A DNA stretch of 64,000 nt. Source: Perognathus longimembris pacificus (Eukaryota; Chordata; Mammalia; Rodentia; Heteromyidae). This document shows positions 22,556-34,330 of the stretch, in pieces (position 1 is the first letter of the stretch; every line of letters begins with the position of its first letter). The notes beneath the pieces were generated by a model. The model was not told where the DNA came from, did not search any database, and saw nothing but the letters and a program-made list of their open reading frames with translations. Made by a program: the position numbers and the translations under genes. Location of the stretch: positions 2,089,501 to 2,153,500 of the forward strand of contig NC_063171.1 of assembly GCF_023159225.1 (NCBI RefSeq), written 5' to 3'.

Positions 22556-23751
22556 TTGTTGAGAGAAGACTGCCATATAATTTAGTCAGAAAAGAGTTTA
22601 CTTTGGGGAGCCAAACTTCCAGACTGCACTTGAGAGAAGGATCTAGCATGAACTAATGGTGCAGAGAGATTATGTAAGGAATGGTGAGAAGGAAGTGTGG
22701 CCACAGTGAATGAGAAAGTGACCTCAGAGGATGAGGAAGTGACCTCAGAGCCTGGGGTCTCTTTGCTGAACCACGGTTAGGTGATTGACAGTTACAGGTG
22801 ATTACCAGTTTCAGGCAAGTGATTTTTGGTAAGGCTATGTGCTGTCTTTCATGAAGAAGAGGTAAAGGGGAAGGGTATCTTCTCCCAGGCAGACTTAACA
22901 AAAATAATATAAAATATAATAAGATTAAGTCATGTCCTGGATTCCTCATAGAATTCTCTGTTACCTGAGGCTAGAACCTCTTTCAAATTCCTTGTCTTAT
23001 AGGCTCATGTAGAGAAATATTGGTTTGGTAATCATATGTTCTTGAGTTTTGCACTCATAGGTTTTTCCATTTCTTGGGTAACATAGCTACTCCGAACTTC
23101 AAATAAACAAATAAAACAATGAATGTGTAGCGTTTCTACATATGTCATTATGAGCAGAAAGAGATTATCACCTTTATTTATTCTTTTTAGAAGCAAAACC
23201 GTGCCTCTGTAGGATTGTGATGTGATGCCTAGAGCCAAGTGGAGAGAGAGCCAGATGAACAGAGTGAACTGTATTTTCTTTACCTTCTCCATTTCCTCGG
23301 AAGACCAGGGGTGGCCCCATCAGGTGACTTAGCAGGTTCATTGTGCTTGTCCTCATCACATGAGACTAAAGTCCTTTACCCCTCAAATAAGTTGTATACA
23401 TTTGTTTCATTTATTGATTTACAACAGTAGAAGCTTGGGATTCATTATCAGCCAGTCCTTCGGGGCTCAGGAAAGCAGCCTGTGCTGTATGGGATGTGGT
23501 TCACTGTGCTAATATGTTCCAAGGTCATCCTATTCTGTGGGGTGGGAAGAGAAGAACAGCCCAGCCAACTGTTCTGGCAAGTTCCTCCCTTATCTTCAGG
23601 CGCTTCATTCCCAGCGTATTCCACAAGTTATGCATAATGATACAAGTGAGAGCCAGGGAGGAATAGGATCAGTTCAGGGCCACCCAGAAAGCCTTCTGGC
23701 ACAGTTTTTAATGGGGACCTGCACAGAACCTTTGCCTACTTTGGTATCTTT
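22556..23751. other. Unique sequence
   Basis: Short frames on both strands near 22,650-23,440 show no domain. There is a short direct repeat of 'gtgacctcagag' at 22,719 and 22,740. Confidence 0.5.
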
Positions 23752-23964
23752 TTTTTTTTTTTTTTTTTTTTTTTGCCAGTCCTGGGCCTTGGACTCAGGG
23801 CCTGAGCACTGTCCCTGGCTTCTTCCTGCTCAAGGCTAGCACTCTGCCACTTGAGCCACAGCGCCGCTTCTGGCCGTTTTCTGTATATGTGGTCTGGGGA
23901 ATCGAACCCAGGGCCTCGTGTATCCGAGGCAGGCACTCTTGCCGCTAGGCTATATCCCCAGCCC
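23752..23964 (-). repeat. IDL-Geo-type dimeric SINE, young
   Basis: Full-length minus-strand copy close to the apparent consensus, with a poly-A tail (poly-T at the left end). A perfect 17-bp duplication, cctactttggtatcttt, flanks it at 23735-23751 and 23965-23981. Frames of 88-100 codons here run through the SINE and are not genes. Confidence 0.97.
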
Positions 23965-23981
23965 CCTACTTTGGTATCTTT

Positions 23982-24443
23982 ATCAGCAGCTGTTCTTCTC
24001 AATTCTCAATTGATTCAACTGCTTTGACCCAGATGACATGGAAGTGAAGAGGATGAGACCTATGTGGTGACTTTGGCTACTTAATCTTCACTTAATCTTA
24101 ATTTAGAACTGATTAGAGGCCTGTACTTTGCCATAGCAAAGTACAAGACACATCACAGCTGTGATGATGAGCTGCAGATGTTCCCAATATTCCAAGGTTT
24201 TCCCAAGCAAATACAAAAACACAATAAAGTATTTTTGCAGGAATGGTCCAACTATATCAAGAATATGATCTTTTCCCTTGTCATCAAGCATGTCTAGAAA
24301 TACTCCTCCAGGTGGCCTTCTCCAGAGAGGACAGTGCCATGCCTGATGATGACAAGCAGATGCTCTCCTCTGCTTAAAGAGAAGCTACGAACACTTCTGA
24401 CAAGGTGACACCTAATTGGAGAATTTGTGGTGGTGTTTCTATG

Positions 24444-24444
<1 letters not shown>
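23982..24444. other. Unique sequence with a short hairpin
   Basis: Contains the perfect inverted repeat gtactttgc / gcaaagtac (24123-24131, 24136-24144; 4-base loop). A 62-codon minus frame (24103-24291) starts nearby but matches nothing I know. Confidence 0.5.
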
Positions 24445-24489
<45 letters not shown>

Positions 24490-24506
24490 GCACACACACA
24501 CACACA
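24445..24506. repeat. Compound (CT)n-(CA)n microsatellite
   Basis: About 43 bases of CT, then atg, then about 16 bases of CA. Confidence 0.96.
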
Positions 24507-25039
24507 AGGAAGAGGTTTTGTAATCATGTCTTTATTCAATTTCTCTCCACAATAAGTCGCTAAATTCTGTTATAGTACACTTTAAAAATGCCTTTTTGTC
24601 TTTTTTGAGGAGCATGACAGTATTATTAAGAAAAACAAAATGCTTAAAGCACATGCTGAGTAATGTGGTGCATATGGAAGAATCTAGAAAAGAGTGGATA
24701 TCTGCTGCTGTTATCAGCCCTAAGAGCTAGATTGCTTTTATAAGACAGAGCAGCTACTCAATAGGAATTGATCTCTTCCTTCCTTAAAGCATACATTCTT
24801 GGAGATCCTAAACATAAACCCAAACACAGCACCTACAAAAGACACTGCTGCCCTACAGGAGAAATGGATTTAGCTGTGGATGCTTGATTTTTATGACTTT
24901 TGTGACCTTCTGATTGCCGTCAGTGTGATCCATATGTCCCTGAGGACAACTGGATGTGGGATGTGATATTCATTGTTTCCAACTGCTGTGACACAACAGA
25001 GTTTGTAAGTGTGGTAATGGCATCTATAGGTTTTATGTT
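24507..25039. other. Unique sequence
   Basis: Nothing recognised. Confidence 0.5.
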
Positions 25040-25275
25040 GGTCTAGGGTTCTGCCTTGTGCTCATTTATCTCCTATTCATGGGCGTAAGTGTTTTCCCTT
25101 AGTTTTTTTGCTCATTGCTGACTCTACCTCTTGAGCCACAGCTCTAGTTCCAGCTTTCAGGTATTTAGTTGGAGATATAAGTCTCATGGACTTTGTTGCC
25201 AAGGCTGGCTTTTTACCTTGATCCTCAGATATCAGCTTCCAGAGTAGCTTGGGTTAGAGATGGCACTTATGACAT
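25040..25275 (-). repeat. B1-like/Geo SINE, diverged
   Basis: Complement landmarks: 'tctacctcttgagccacagc', 'gttggagatataagtctcat' and 'gatcctcagatatcagc'. Confidence 0.8.
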
Positions 25276-27334
25276 TTTTTATAAAACATATTTTGAATGA
25301 GTTGCTAAGTTATTTTTTGTAATCTCAGAATTATCTTTCCTTCAAAACCTTCAGCACCTAGATTCTGAGATTTTTAGATTGTGTTTTGACACCTCCTCAA
25401 GCTATATCTCTCCAGGACTTCCCTTGCCGGCTTGCAAGCTGGTCCCACACACTCCTGCTCCACAAGTGCTTCTAGGAAATCTTCCTCAAGTCCTTTTCCT
25501 ATGGACTTAAAACAGAGGCAGCGAAGATCCAGGATTACCTATTGTGATAGCTGTCTTTGGTAATTTTCCTCGAAGGCTACATCAGTGCCAGCCATGCGTG
25601 GACCTGCAGCCTGGCCTCCCTGATGTCAGATGAAGCTTTATTGAAAGGTCTCTCATCTTTGCTCCCCCAACTCATGCAATACCCACTAACCAATGTTTTA
25701 ATTTTTTCTTCTTTACTGTACAGAGCATTTTAGCCATCACATCCCACTCCAACTGCACACCCAAAGCTATGCTTATTTGAAGAGTGTCCAAAGCCTTGCT
25801 GTTAGCTAAATCCCATCTAAGACAGATGTTGAAAATATTGTTTGTTTTTAATCATGACATGGATTTTTTTATTCCACGACAACTTTCTGATTCTTTTCCA
25901 TTTACTTTCTAGCTTTCATCAAAGTGTCTTGTAGCATCTCCAATCTATTTAAAAATTATGATGTCCACTTATTTATTTTATCAACTTTGGATAACAAAGC
26001 ATTTGAGACTTTTAATACAATTTCATTAGAACTACTAACTACATCAATTAGCTATTATACTACTTCTTTACTGCTTCAGCTCTTCCTCGTTTCAATTCTT
26101 CGTTCCCTTTTTCTTTATTCAGTTTTCCTAGTAAGGATAGAGAATTGGCCTTGCCCAGCACCTCTGACCTCTCCCACCTACACAGGTAACTTAAGAGCTT
26201 GACAGCCTTTTCATTGCTGCTTTTCCTTACCAACAGCTTCCCCTTAGTTCTCTACTTCCAATGAACTGGACCCTACTTCTCCTAGAGGAGCTCCTTTTCT
26301 TTCATGAATGCCATCCATTCACCAGATAGCCTTTTAGGCATGGACATTTGTATACTGATTCTAATCCTGATTGTACTCAAAGGCCCTATTTGTCTGACAC
26401 TTCAACATTTGTGTGAGGATAAGGAAAGCTTTTTTTTTTCTTTGAATGTACAGGTGAGGAAAAGTGTCATAAAAATACTCCATTCCCTAAATCTTGAAAT
26501 ATGTCAATACCATAATACAGCTGTTCACTATTTCCCATAAATAGAAACAAAAGAGACATGATAACCTAACATGGGACATGATTCTAGTCTGGAACCAGCA
26601 TGGGAAGAAAGCTAGTTCTACAAATATATATTGAGAACATAATTGAAACAGTTGGCACATTAAAGTTCCATATTAATGTTGAATTTAATGAGTTGTGTGT
26701 AGTTAATATAATTGTAACATGCTGTGTACATAAAATATTTAAACAAACATTTTACAAAGTTACATCTGGGCATACAAAATATGATTTGAAATAAATTCAT
26801 TCATTGCCACCAATTAAATGTGACTAAATAAGCCTAACATACACATGACAATAGAACTATTCTCCATGAAGCAAATGTGCATATACATCTTAAAAATAAA
26901 AAGATTGCATTTAATGAAAAGCACAACTTACCTTGCCTCAATTTTTCACTTTGAATTGAAGTTGGGTAGCATTTAAACTTCAGTTCCTCAGTCATGCTAG
27001 CCATATTCCCAGCACTCAGTGAGGTGTGGATATATAGCTAATGGCTCCTATATGAAACAGCACAAGGGGAAGAAAGTGGTGGACCTGGTCTGCTTCTCTT
27101 GCTCTTACGTGGAAAGGTGGTCACAATGCAGGAGGGCATAGAGAAGGTTCCGGAGTTGTGCTTGATGCTCCCATTCAGTTTCTGATAAGGAGGAGAAAGT
27201 GAAAACCCCTTCTTGGCAAGCACAGAAAATATGAGTGAGCTTGTGTTCAGTCCACTTGATTTGTTTCCTTTGAGGCAAGTGTGCATCTAGTGCTAAAGAC
27301 CATCTTCAACAGTTGACAGGGTACCAAGAAGGAG
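25276..27334. other. Unique block
   Basis: About 2 kb with frames up to 92 codons (25,924-26,202, 26,304-26,540, 27,038-27,286). None has a domain, signal peptide or compositional sign of coding. A more GC-balanced part is at 25,380-25,660. Confidence 0.5.
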
Positions 27335-27741
27335 TGTGGACTCAGCGCAGGAATGAGAGACCCGGAGTCAAAAGTGATAAGTTAAGTCTCTGACCCAAAT
27401 AGCTCAGAGGTCTTTATTTATACTATTTTTAAGCAGGGAAATGATTACATAAAAGTACCTATTTATTTAAAGGGAGCGTCTTTCACACATAATTCCAAGG
27501 TTTTTTTCTTTTCCAGTAAACTCTGACCAATTATTTGCATATTGCTCAGCTGTCTTTTGTTATTTTAATATATCCTTTTCAACTAGACATTGGGTTTCTA
27601 ACCACAATAAAGCTTTGGTGAGAGGTGTGAGACACTTCTTTATCTTGAAGCTTGCATTTTCTGCATTATTTTTTATTTATCCTACCAGATGACAAATAAG
27701 TGAACCAAATATTTAACATGGTTAGTAATTGTAAGGTCTCA
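27335..27741 (-). mobile_element. ERV 3' LTR (minus strand)
   Basis: Read on the minus strand it begins tgagacc just after a polypurine stretch and ends tccaca. In order it has an octamer-like atgcaaat (complement at 27,534-27,541), an attggtca CCAAT-type word, a TATA/polyadenylation region (complement of 27,413-27,424, including aataaa) and a U5-like stretch with 'ttgactccgggtctctcatt'. It is about 407 bases long. A duplication could not be found, so the limits are inferred. Confidence 0.5.
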
Positions 27742-27762
27742 AAGGGCCTCTCTTTTTTTCTG
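27742..27762 (-). other. Putative retroviral polypurine tract
   Basis: The minus strand reads agaaaaaaagagagg followed by ccctt and then the LTR start, as expected for the primer of plus-strand DNA synthesis in a retrovirus. Confidence 0.45.
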
Positions 27763-28420
27763 TAATTGTGCTTTAGAATCCATTATCCTTATACTTCACT
27801 GTCAGGTTCAAAATAGGCATTATCCTTGTGGATATTTTCCTGCACACATTTTCTTCTTTGAGCACTATTGTAACTGTTTACACATTTTTCCTTTTCATGT
27901 TGAGTCATTGTGCACCATGGCTTTCCAGACTGCCTTATTCTCTCCCAAACAGAAAGACCTGTCCATCTCACTGTTTTGCCATCAATCCTAACTTCCCTTT
28001 CTCCCTCATGGTCATAGTATCCTGTCCAAATCTTTCCGGGCCGAGTGTGGTCAACAACCTTTTCCCATTAACCGCTGCTCCTGTGGGGGCCTTGCAAATC
28101 CTAATTCCTATTATATACACCTCATAGAAAGGTCCCCCTATGGTGAGAATTAACGGTTTCTCTTTTGTGGACAGGGTTGTAGTGCCCCAATACCAAGTCC
28201 AAATTTAGGGATTTAAGATGGGTTTTCTAGCTTTTAAAGCTAGGGGCATAGGAAGCTTCTTGGACTCTGGGTCTTTCTCTTCATCACTAATAGATTTCTT
28301 TCTAAGTTGCTCATACAGCTCCTGCAGGTTTTTTTTCCCCTTGCAGCAATCCTGGGCTTTAACAGCTGCCATTTCTCCACTGGTGAGGAAGTAGTTATTT
28401 TTGTGTCAGTCACATAGTCA
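27763..28420 (-). pseudogene. ERV internal remnant
   Basis: Minus-strand frames with a protein-like composition are broken by stops: a Lys/Glu-rich stretch around 28,390-28,220 and a Trp/Gly/Lys/Gln-rich stretch from about 28,050 to 27,789 that ends in a 60-codon open frame. Position just before a polypurine tract and LTR suggests env- or gag-derived sequence, possibly joined by a deletion. I cannot assign it to a named gene. It is not intact and no complete retroviral protein is present. Confidence 0.35.
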
Positions 28421-28499
28421 TGTACTTTCTTCTCTGTAATGCTCTTATTTTCTGGAAAATAATGTTACAAACACAAATACTAATTATAAAACACGTCTT

Positions 28500-28660
28500 T
28501 AGCAGTGTGAGGAGAAGTAGGAGAAGCAAACCCTGTCTGGGCCCGGGCCTTGCCTATGAGGCTTTTTCTCCCCCGGATCCACATCAAATGGATGGAAGGT
28601 GACACAAGGCTCCTCCGAGGCCCCTCCAATCTGGGCCTTTCATTGATGAGAGGAATGCTG
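28500..28660. other. GC-rich patch of unknown origin
   Basis: A sharp GC rise (gggcccgggcc at 28,538; cctccgaggcccctcc near 28,611) between AT-rich flanks. It may belong to the neighbouring ERV, be a retrocopy fragment, or be a regulatory element. Confidence 0.4.
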
Positions 28661-29066
28661 CTGTCAGCATTATTTGATCCATCAACAAAATCTGGCTTTT
28701 AATAACCACATGCTAGCCAGTCTTAATAGGTGGCTTAGACTCTCAGTTTTGTTTATTTACAAAGATACCAGACACTTATCTGATACACTCCACAGTGAAG
28801 TAGTGTTTCTTATAAACAATACAAACTCCAATTCTTTACTAGTTGTGACAGTGACATTCTACCATGGAACAGCTTTTATTTTTCTGGTGACCTCTCTTAG
28901 CAGACATGAGGTCTATTACTTAATAATCTTTGTGTTCCCCAAATTTCATTTCATTGTGTATTTTTAAGTACAAAGAAAAGTAAGGGGGAACACTAAATTA
29001 GACTCCTGAGATGAAAAAAATATTACTGTCATGTCAATTTTGCTATAGGTCTCTACTGATTTCCTT
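28661..29066. other. Unique sequence
   Basis: A 97-codon plus frame (28,674-28,967) is AT-biased and matches no family. Confidence 0.5.
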
Positions 29067-29305
29067 TTCTTATTTTTGTGTCTGTTCTGGTGCTTGAACT
29101 CAGGGCCTTGGCCCTGTTCCTGAACTATTTTTGTTCAAGAGTAGTGCCCTACCACTTAGGCCACAGCTCTGCTTCCAGCTTTTTGACAATGTAGTGGAGA
29201 TAAGATTCTGACAGCTTTTCCTGCCAGAGCTGGCTTTGAACCTCAGTCCTCAGATCTTATCCTCCTGAGTAGAATAGAAGAAGCTCTGCTACATACATTA
29301 TGCTA
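29067..29305 (-). repeat. B1-like/Geo SINE
   Basis: Complement landmarks 'ggtgcttgaactcagggcct', 'ctaccacttaggccacagct' and 'cctcagatcttatcctcctg'. Confidence 0.85.
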
Positions 29306-29721
29306 CCTCCTTCCTGGAGGTAAACCATCATTGAAAAGTTAGTAAAGGAAGCAGAACAGCATGTCACTGGAGAAAGCAGACTCTACAGCCAGTGATGATA
29401 GTTATAAACTCAGAAATTAATTAACATCTCTGTTTTCCCACTGATATATAGTACCTTCATGAGAGAGCTCTGATAGTATAATTCATTGTAAAGGTAGAGT
29501 CAAAGTTCAACAAAATAAACACCAGGAAATATATACTTAAAAGGAGTGGAGTAGGGTCAAGGGGAGCAGGGTAGATGAATACAGAAGAGAATGAAGGGAA
29601 GAGAATGCAGTCAAGACTTCACCTATAGCTTACAAAACTAAGAAAAGTGAAGGAAGAATTAGGTTGACAGGGATGGATAAGAATTTTGAAAGGGTGACAT
29701 TGATCAAGATGCATTATATTT
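29306..29721. other. Unique sequence
   Basis: Purine-rich in parts (29,540-29,610); nothing else recognised. Confidence 0.5.
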
Positions 29722-29739
29722 ATAAAATGTGTTGTTTAA

Positions 29740-30224
29740 GGCCCAATAGCTATACCCTTAGGAACACATAAGATGATGCTAAGTGAAATGAACTCCACGT
29801 TATGGAAAAAAGTGATATATCACAGTTGTAACTACTTTCAACGTCCTATGTGTATATGTAGTTTCTATTATTGATGATGTTCTTGTATCACCTTCCTATG
29901 GTTGTACCTACACTATCTCTGTAATCTTATCTGAGTATATTGGAAACCGTGTTTACTGGTATTGGAAGTAGGAAATTCAAAGGGAATACCAAATTTGAGA
30001 GACACAGGGTAAAAAAAGAGAAATAACTACAAAAGCAATACTTGCAAAACTGTTTGGTGTAAGTGAACTGAACACCTGGGGGGGGAGGGAAAGGGGGGGA
30101 GGGAGGGGAGCATGAGGGACAAGGCAACAAACAGTACAAGAAATGTATCCAATGCCCAACGTATGATACTGTAACCTCTCTGTACATCAGTTTGATAATA
30201 AAAATTTGAGGAAAAAAAAATAAA
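29740..30224 (+). mobile_element. 5'-truncated L1 with target-site duplication
   Basis: It starts in the ORF2 end ('gatgctaagtgaaatgaact'), runs through the 3' UTR with its G-rich tract (30,077-30,110) and ends at 'taataaaaatttgagg' plus poly-A. The 18-bp word ataaaatgtgttgtttaa flanks it at 29722-29739 and 30225-30242. Minus-strand Pro/Ser-rich frames across the G tract are chance. Confidence 0.93.
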
Positions 30225-30242
30225 ATAAAATGTGTTGTTTAA

Positions 30243-30743
30243 TGGCAACTCCGCTGTTCAACTACTTCATGATACTAAAATAAAATGAAAAAAGGGAGCA
30301 GCATAGACTCCAATTCATACCAGACTCAGGTTGTGATAACAAAATTTATTAGTGCTTTTAATGTTCTTTATTAAGTTCTGTATAATATTAACTATCATTG
30401 TTATGAGTAGGGCAAACATTTGTACATATATCAATTAAAGTTTACATAAAAGGTAAACATGTACCTATTCCTAGTTAACATTTCTTCTCTATGAGATACC
30501 TGTGTTAACACACTCAACGAATTAAATATTATTCTTTATAACTTCCTACTGAATATTTATATTATACTTTATTAACTCCCCAACAACTGCCATTTTACTT
30601 TGCCAATAATTAAAGATAAATACATTAATTAAACAAACACACTAACAATTAATTTAATGTATCTGAGTAAAGTAAATGAACTGATTAATTTAATTAATTA
30701 AAATCAAATGCATTAATTAACTAATATGTTTAGTTTTGTAACT
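30243..30743. other. Unique sequence with an ATTA/TAAT cluster
   Basis: From 30,600 to 30,730 words such as attaattaa and attaattta recur at least six times, giving many homeodomain-type core sites and short palindromes. Confidence 0.5.
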
Positions 30744-30850
30744 TATTGGTGCTTGAACTCAGGGCTTGGGTGTTCTCCATTAGCTTTCTTGCTCTTGGTT
30801 TTTTATTCAGAGCTGACACTCTACCACTTGAATAATACCTCCATTTCTTG
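30744..30850 (-). repeat. SINE right-monomer fragment
   Basis: Complement landmarks 'ggtgcttgaactcagggctt' and 'ctctaccacttgaataatacc'. Confidence 0.75.
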
Positions 30851-31604
30851 TCTAACATTTGTATTAAATATTTCCCGGCACATCCTATTCTTTATGATGA
30901 AAAAGCCATAGCTCTTTCACACACAGTAGTCATTAGAAAGTTGTTTCAATGAGTGGACTTGTTTTGTATTTAAGATATTGACTAGAGGTGGTGATATCCA
31001 AGGTCCATGCTGAGATCTGAATAGAGGAAGCTCAAGCCTATGGCAGCTAGGGCAGCATGGTTTCCATATGTAAGAGGTGCAGGTGGTGGGATCATACCAC
31101 ATTGAAAGACAGTAGGGTAGATGAGGTCTTTTTAATTCTGAAAGTGGAGCTGGTTCTGATATCCCATCTATCTTGGAATTATACTGCTTTGAACGAAAGG
31201 AATATTACTCAGGCTTCAAGACATATGGAATTGGCAAGCCGTAGCACTCTAATGATAGAGGGATACAGAAAGAAGATAATACTTTGCAGATCCCCAGTGA
31301 TAGCACACTACTCCACATTTCCATGATTTTGCCTAAACTCCCATCCTTCTTTCTAATCCAAAAGTCTTAAGCTTTATAGTATTCTCTCACTGAAGAGTCC
31401 TCACTGCTGATTTCAGCTATCTTCACATTGCATGTAATTGTTATGTTATTACGTAAATAGGCAAAGGTACTTTGTCTCTAGGAATGATGATGCACTAGCT
31501 TATATTGAGCCAGTTTCCATTAACTAGAAGAGCTGATTAAAATAAAACCCTTATACTATGGTGAGATCATATATTAGTTACATCTTAAAAGATAATGATC
31601 CTGG
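30851..31604. other. Unique sequence
   Basis: An 89-codon plus frame (31,057-31,326) overlaps a 61-codon minus frame; no domain. Confidence 0.5.
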
Positions 31605-31840
31605 GGAAGTTGAATGCTAGTGGCACACACCAGTAATCCTAAATACTCAGCAGGCTGAGGTCTTAGTAGCCCAGTTAAAAAACCAGCCCAAGCAGGAGAG
31701 ACTCTAATCTCCAGTTAACCACCAAAAAGCAATAAGTGGAGGTGTGGCTTAAATGATAGAGTTCTAGTCTTGAACACAAAAGCAGGGATAGCACCAGGTC
31801 CTGAGTTCAAGCCCCACAACAGTCACCAAATAAAAGGTTC
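31605..31840 (+). repeat. B1-like/Geo SINE
   Basis: 'caccagtaatcctaaatact', 'ccagttaaccaccaaaaagc', 'tgtggcttaaatgatagag' and 'cctgagttcaagccccac'. Confidence 0.87.
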
Positions 31841-31959
31841 TGGAGAGAAGAAAAATCTCATTAAGATAATTATGATGATAACATTTTGCAGTGGTTTACC
31901 CTTTGAAACATTTCTCAATTTATAGGCAATAAAACTCTACAAAAATACTAAATTTAATC

Positions 31960-32225
31960 CAGATGCTGGTGGTTCATACCTTTAATCCTGGCTATTAAGG
32001 AGGCTGAGATCACAGTTCAAAGGAAGCTCAAGCAGGAAAGTCGAGGCTACACTTATCTCTAGTTAGTTAACAACAAAAAACTGAAAGTGGAGATGTGGCT
32101 CAACTGGCAGAGTGCCAGCCTTGAGCAAAATGGGCAAGTGAGAATGCAAGGACCTGAGTTTAAGCCTTAGTACTAGAATACACACACACAAGCACATACA
32201 ATCACAGGCATGCTCACACACATAA
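31960..32225 (+). repeat. B1-like/Geo SINE with CA-rich tail
   Basis: 'gctggtggttcatacctt', 'aggaggctgagatcac', 'tggctcaactggcagagtgc' and 'gacctgagtttaagcc', then an interrupted CA-rich tail (32,180-32,225). Confidence 0.88.
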
Positions 32226-32642
32226 GTAGATAACAAATACAAAGTCTTTTCTGTTGGTTACACTTGATCTAGGCCAGATATGCTAGGATAATACACCAGG
32301 GTGATTTCATAAAATTGGTTGCATTTTATGTCTTAAACTGGATTGTGGTTACATACCTAACCAGTTGGTAATTTTTCTTCAAATTTTCAAATGAATCTTT
32401 TTGCACCTTTGTTTAGCACAAGGAGAAAGAGAAAAGAAATACATTTCAAACGAATAGCTCTTATCCAAAAAGAATAGTCCCACTGATTTTCAACTATAAT
32501 GTCTTCCTCTGAGAGCTGCTACAAAGCCTGCTTCTCACATCCATCCCTGAAACCTCTGTTATGCCCAAGTGGCAGTAAAGTTCTCCACAATTAGAAGATC
32601 CATGTTTCTAGTTAGAGGGATTTTACCCTTAAAAAATCCAAT
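32226..32642. other. Unique sequence
   Basis: Nothing recognised. Confidence 0.5.
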
Positions 32643-32975
<333 letters not shown>

Positions 32976-33039
32976 TAAAGGAAACATGAGTGCTATACCT
33001 GGATGTGGTTTGTTCAGAGAATCAGCAGCATATAAAATT

Positions 33040-33137
33040 CTCTATTGGTGTGAAGGTATGGCTACAGTGGTAAAAATACCAGCCTTGAGTAAAAATGTTA
33101 AGTGAGAGTGAGGCCCTACATTAAACACCCAGTGCTG

Positions 33138-33138
<1 letters not shown>
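33040..33138 (+). repeat. SINE right-monomer fragment
   Basis: 'ggctacagtggtaaaaatac', 'cagccttgag' and 'acccagtgctggca' mark a lone right monomer. Confidence 0.75.

Positions 33139-33173
<35 letters not shown>
33139..33173. repeat. (CA)n microsatellite at a SINE tail
   Basis: 35 bases of CA joined to the end of the right monomer. Confidence 0.96.
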
Positions 33174-33176
<3 letters not shown>

Positions 33177-34069
33177 ATTAAAAGTTAAAAATTATTGTAA
33201 ACAAAAATATTTACATCTACATGTCTTTATATACATGTATGCACATATATGTGTATACACATTGTATACAAATACAACATATACACATATTAGGTATGAA
33301 CACTAAGAAGAGTTACTAGGATGAGGATAACATGAGATTAGGAATAACTATGGATGTATTTGAATTTATGAATAGATATTTGTGAGCTGAAGACATTATA
33401 AAGAAGTAAACAGGAATACAATGTAAGAGGAGTCAAATAATTAATAAGGTAAATATCACTGTAAGGAAAACCTCACCTAGTACAGATTTCCACTGGAAAG
33501 GAGAATAGAGGAGTCAGAGTTTTATACTATAGGTCTTACTTTGTTTACAGATTTCCAAGCAGTTTTTTATTCGGATAATATTTCACATAATTTGAATAAA
33601 AGGCCATGGGAGAAAAGTATTTCCACAGATAATTGCCTTTTAATGGGGCATGCAGTTAGGCAGACTCCAGGTTTCCTTCAATATTACTGCTTAATATATA
33701 ATACTTTAACATAAAGGATGTGAAACATCTTGTGTAAAGACATGAGACAATGGTATATGTCACCTCAAAGAGTTGCTAGGAAATAGAAATGCTTGGTGGC
33801 AAACAAATACCAAGAAGAACAAAAAAACATATCTAATGTTTTGGATATTTTCTAGGATATTTTCCTAGGTAATTAAATACTTAACTGACAAAATCAATGT
33901 TATTCCTATAGAAAATATAGAGAATATTGTGTGACTTAAGAAATATAACAAAAATCTCCTGATCTGAATGGCTTATTTCCTTGAAAAGGAAAAATAAGAG
34001 AATGATTCCTAAAGTGAAATTCCTGAGTATAACAGTTTTAAAATGCAGCATTAAAATTATGTTGTGATT
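33174..34069. other. Unique AT-rich sequence
   Basis: Contains a short TATA/CATA-rich patch (33,220-33,295); nothing else recognised. Confidence 0.5.
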
Positions 34070-34330
34070 GGCCTGGTGTTGGTGGCTCGCTCCTATAATC
34101 CTACTCAGGAGGCTGAGATCTGAGGTTTACAATTCAAAGCCAGCCTTAGCAGAAAAACACATGACTCTTAGCTATCAATAGGAGTGAAAAAAGCTGAGAC
34201 AAGAAATATGACTTAAGTGGTAGAACATCACCAGTTTTGAGGGACAAAGCAAAGGGATAGCACCTAAATTATGAGTTCAAGCCCAGTATTCATACACATA
34301 CAGAGACATACACAGACACAGTCACAAACA
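34070..34330 (+). repeat. B1-like/Geo SINE with CA-rich tail
   Basis: 'gttggtggctcgctcctata', 'actcaggaggctgagatctg', 'tcaaagccagcctta' and 'gagttcaagcccagtat', then an interrupted CACA/GACA tail. Confidence 0.88.
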
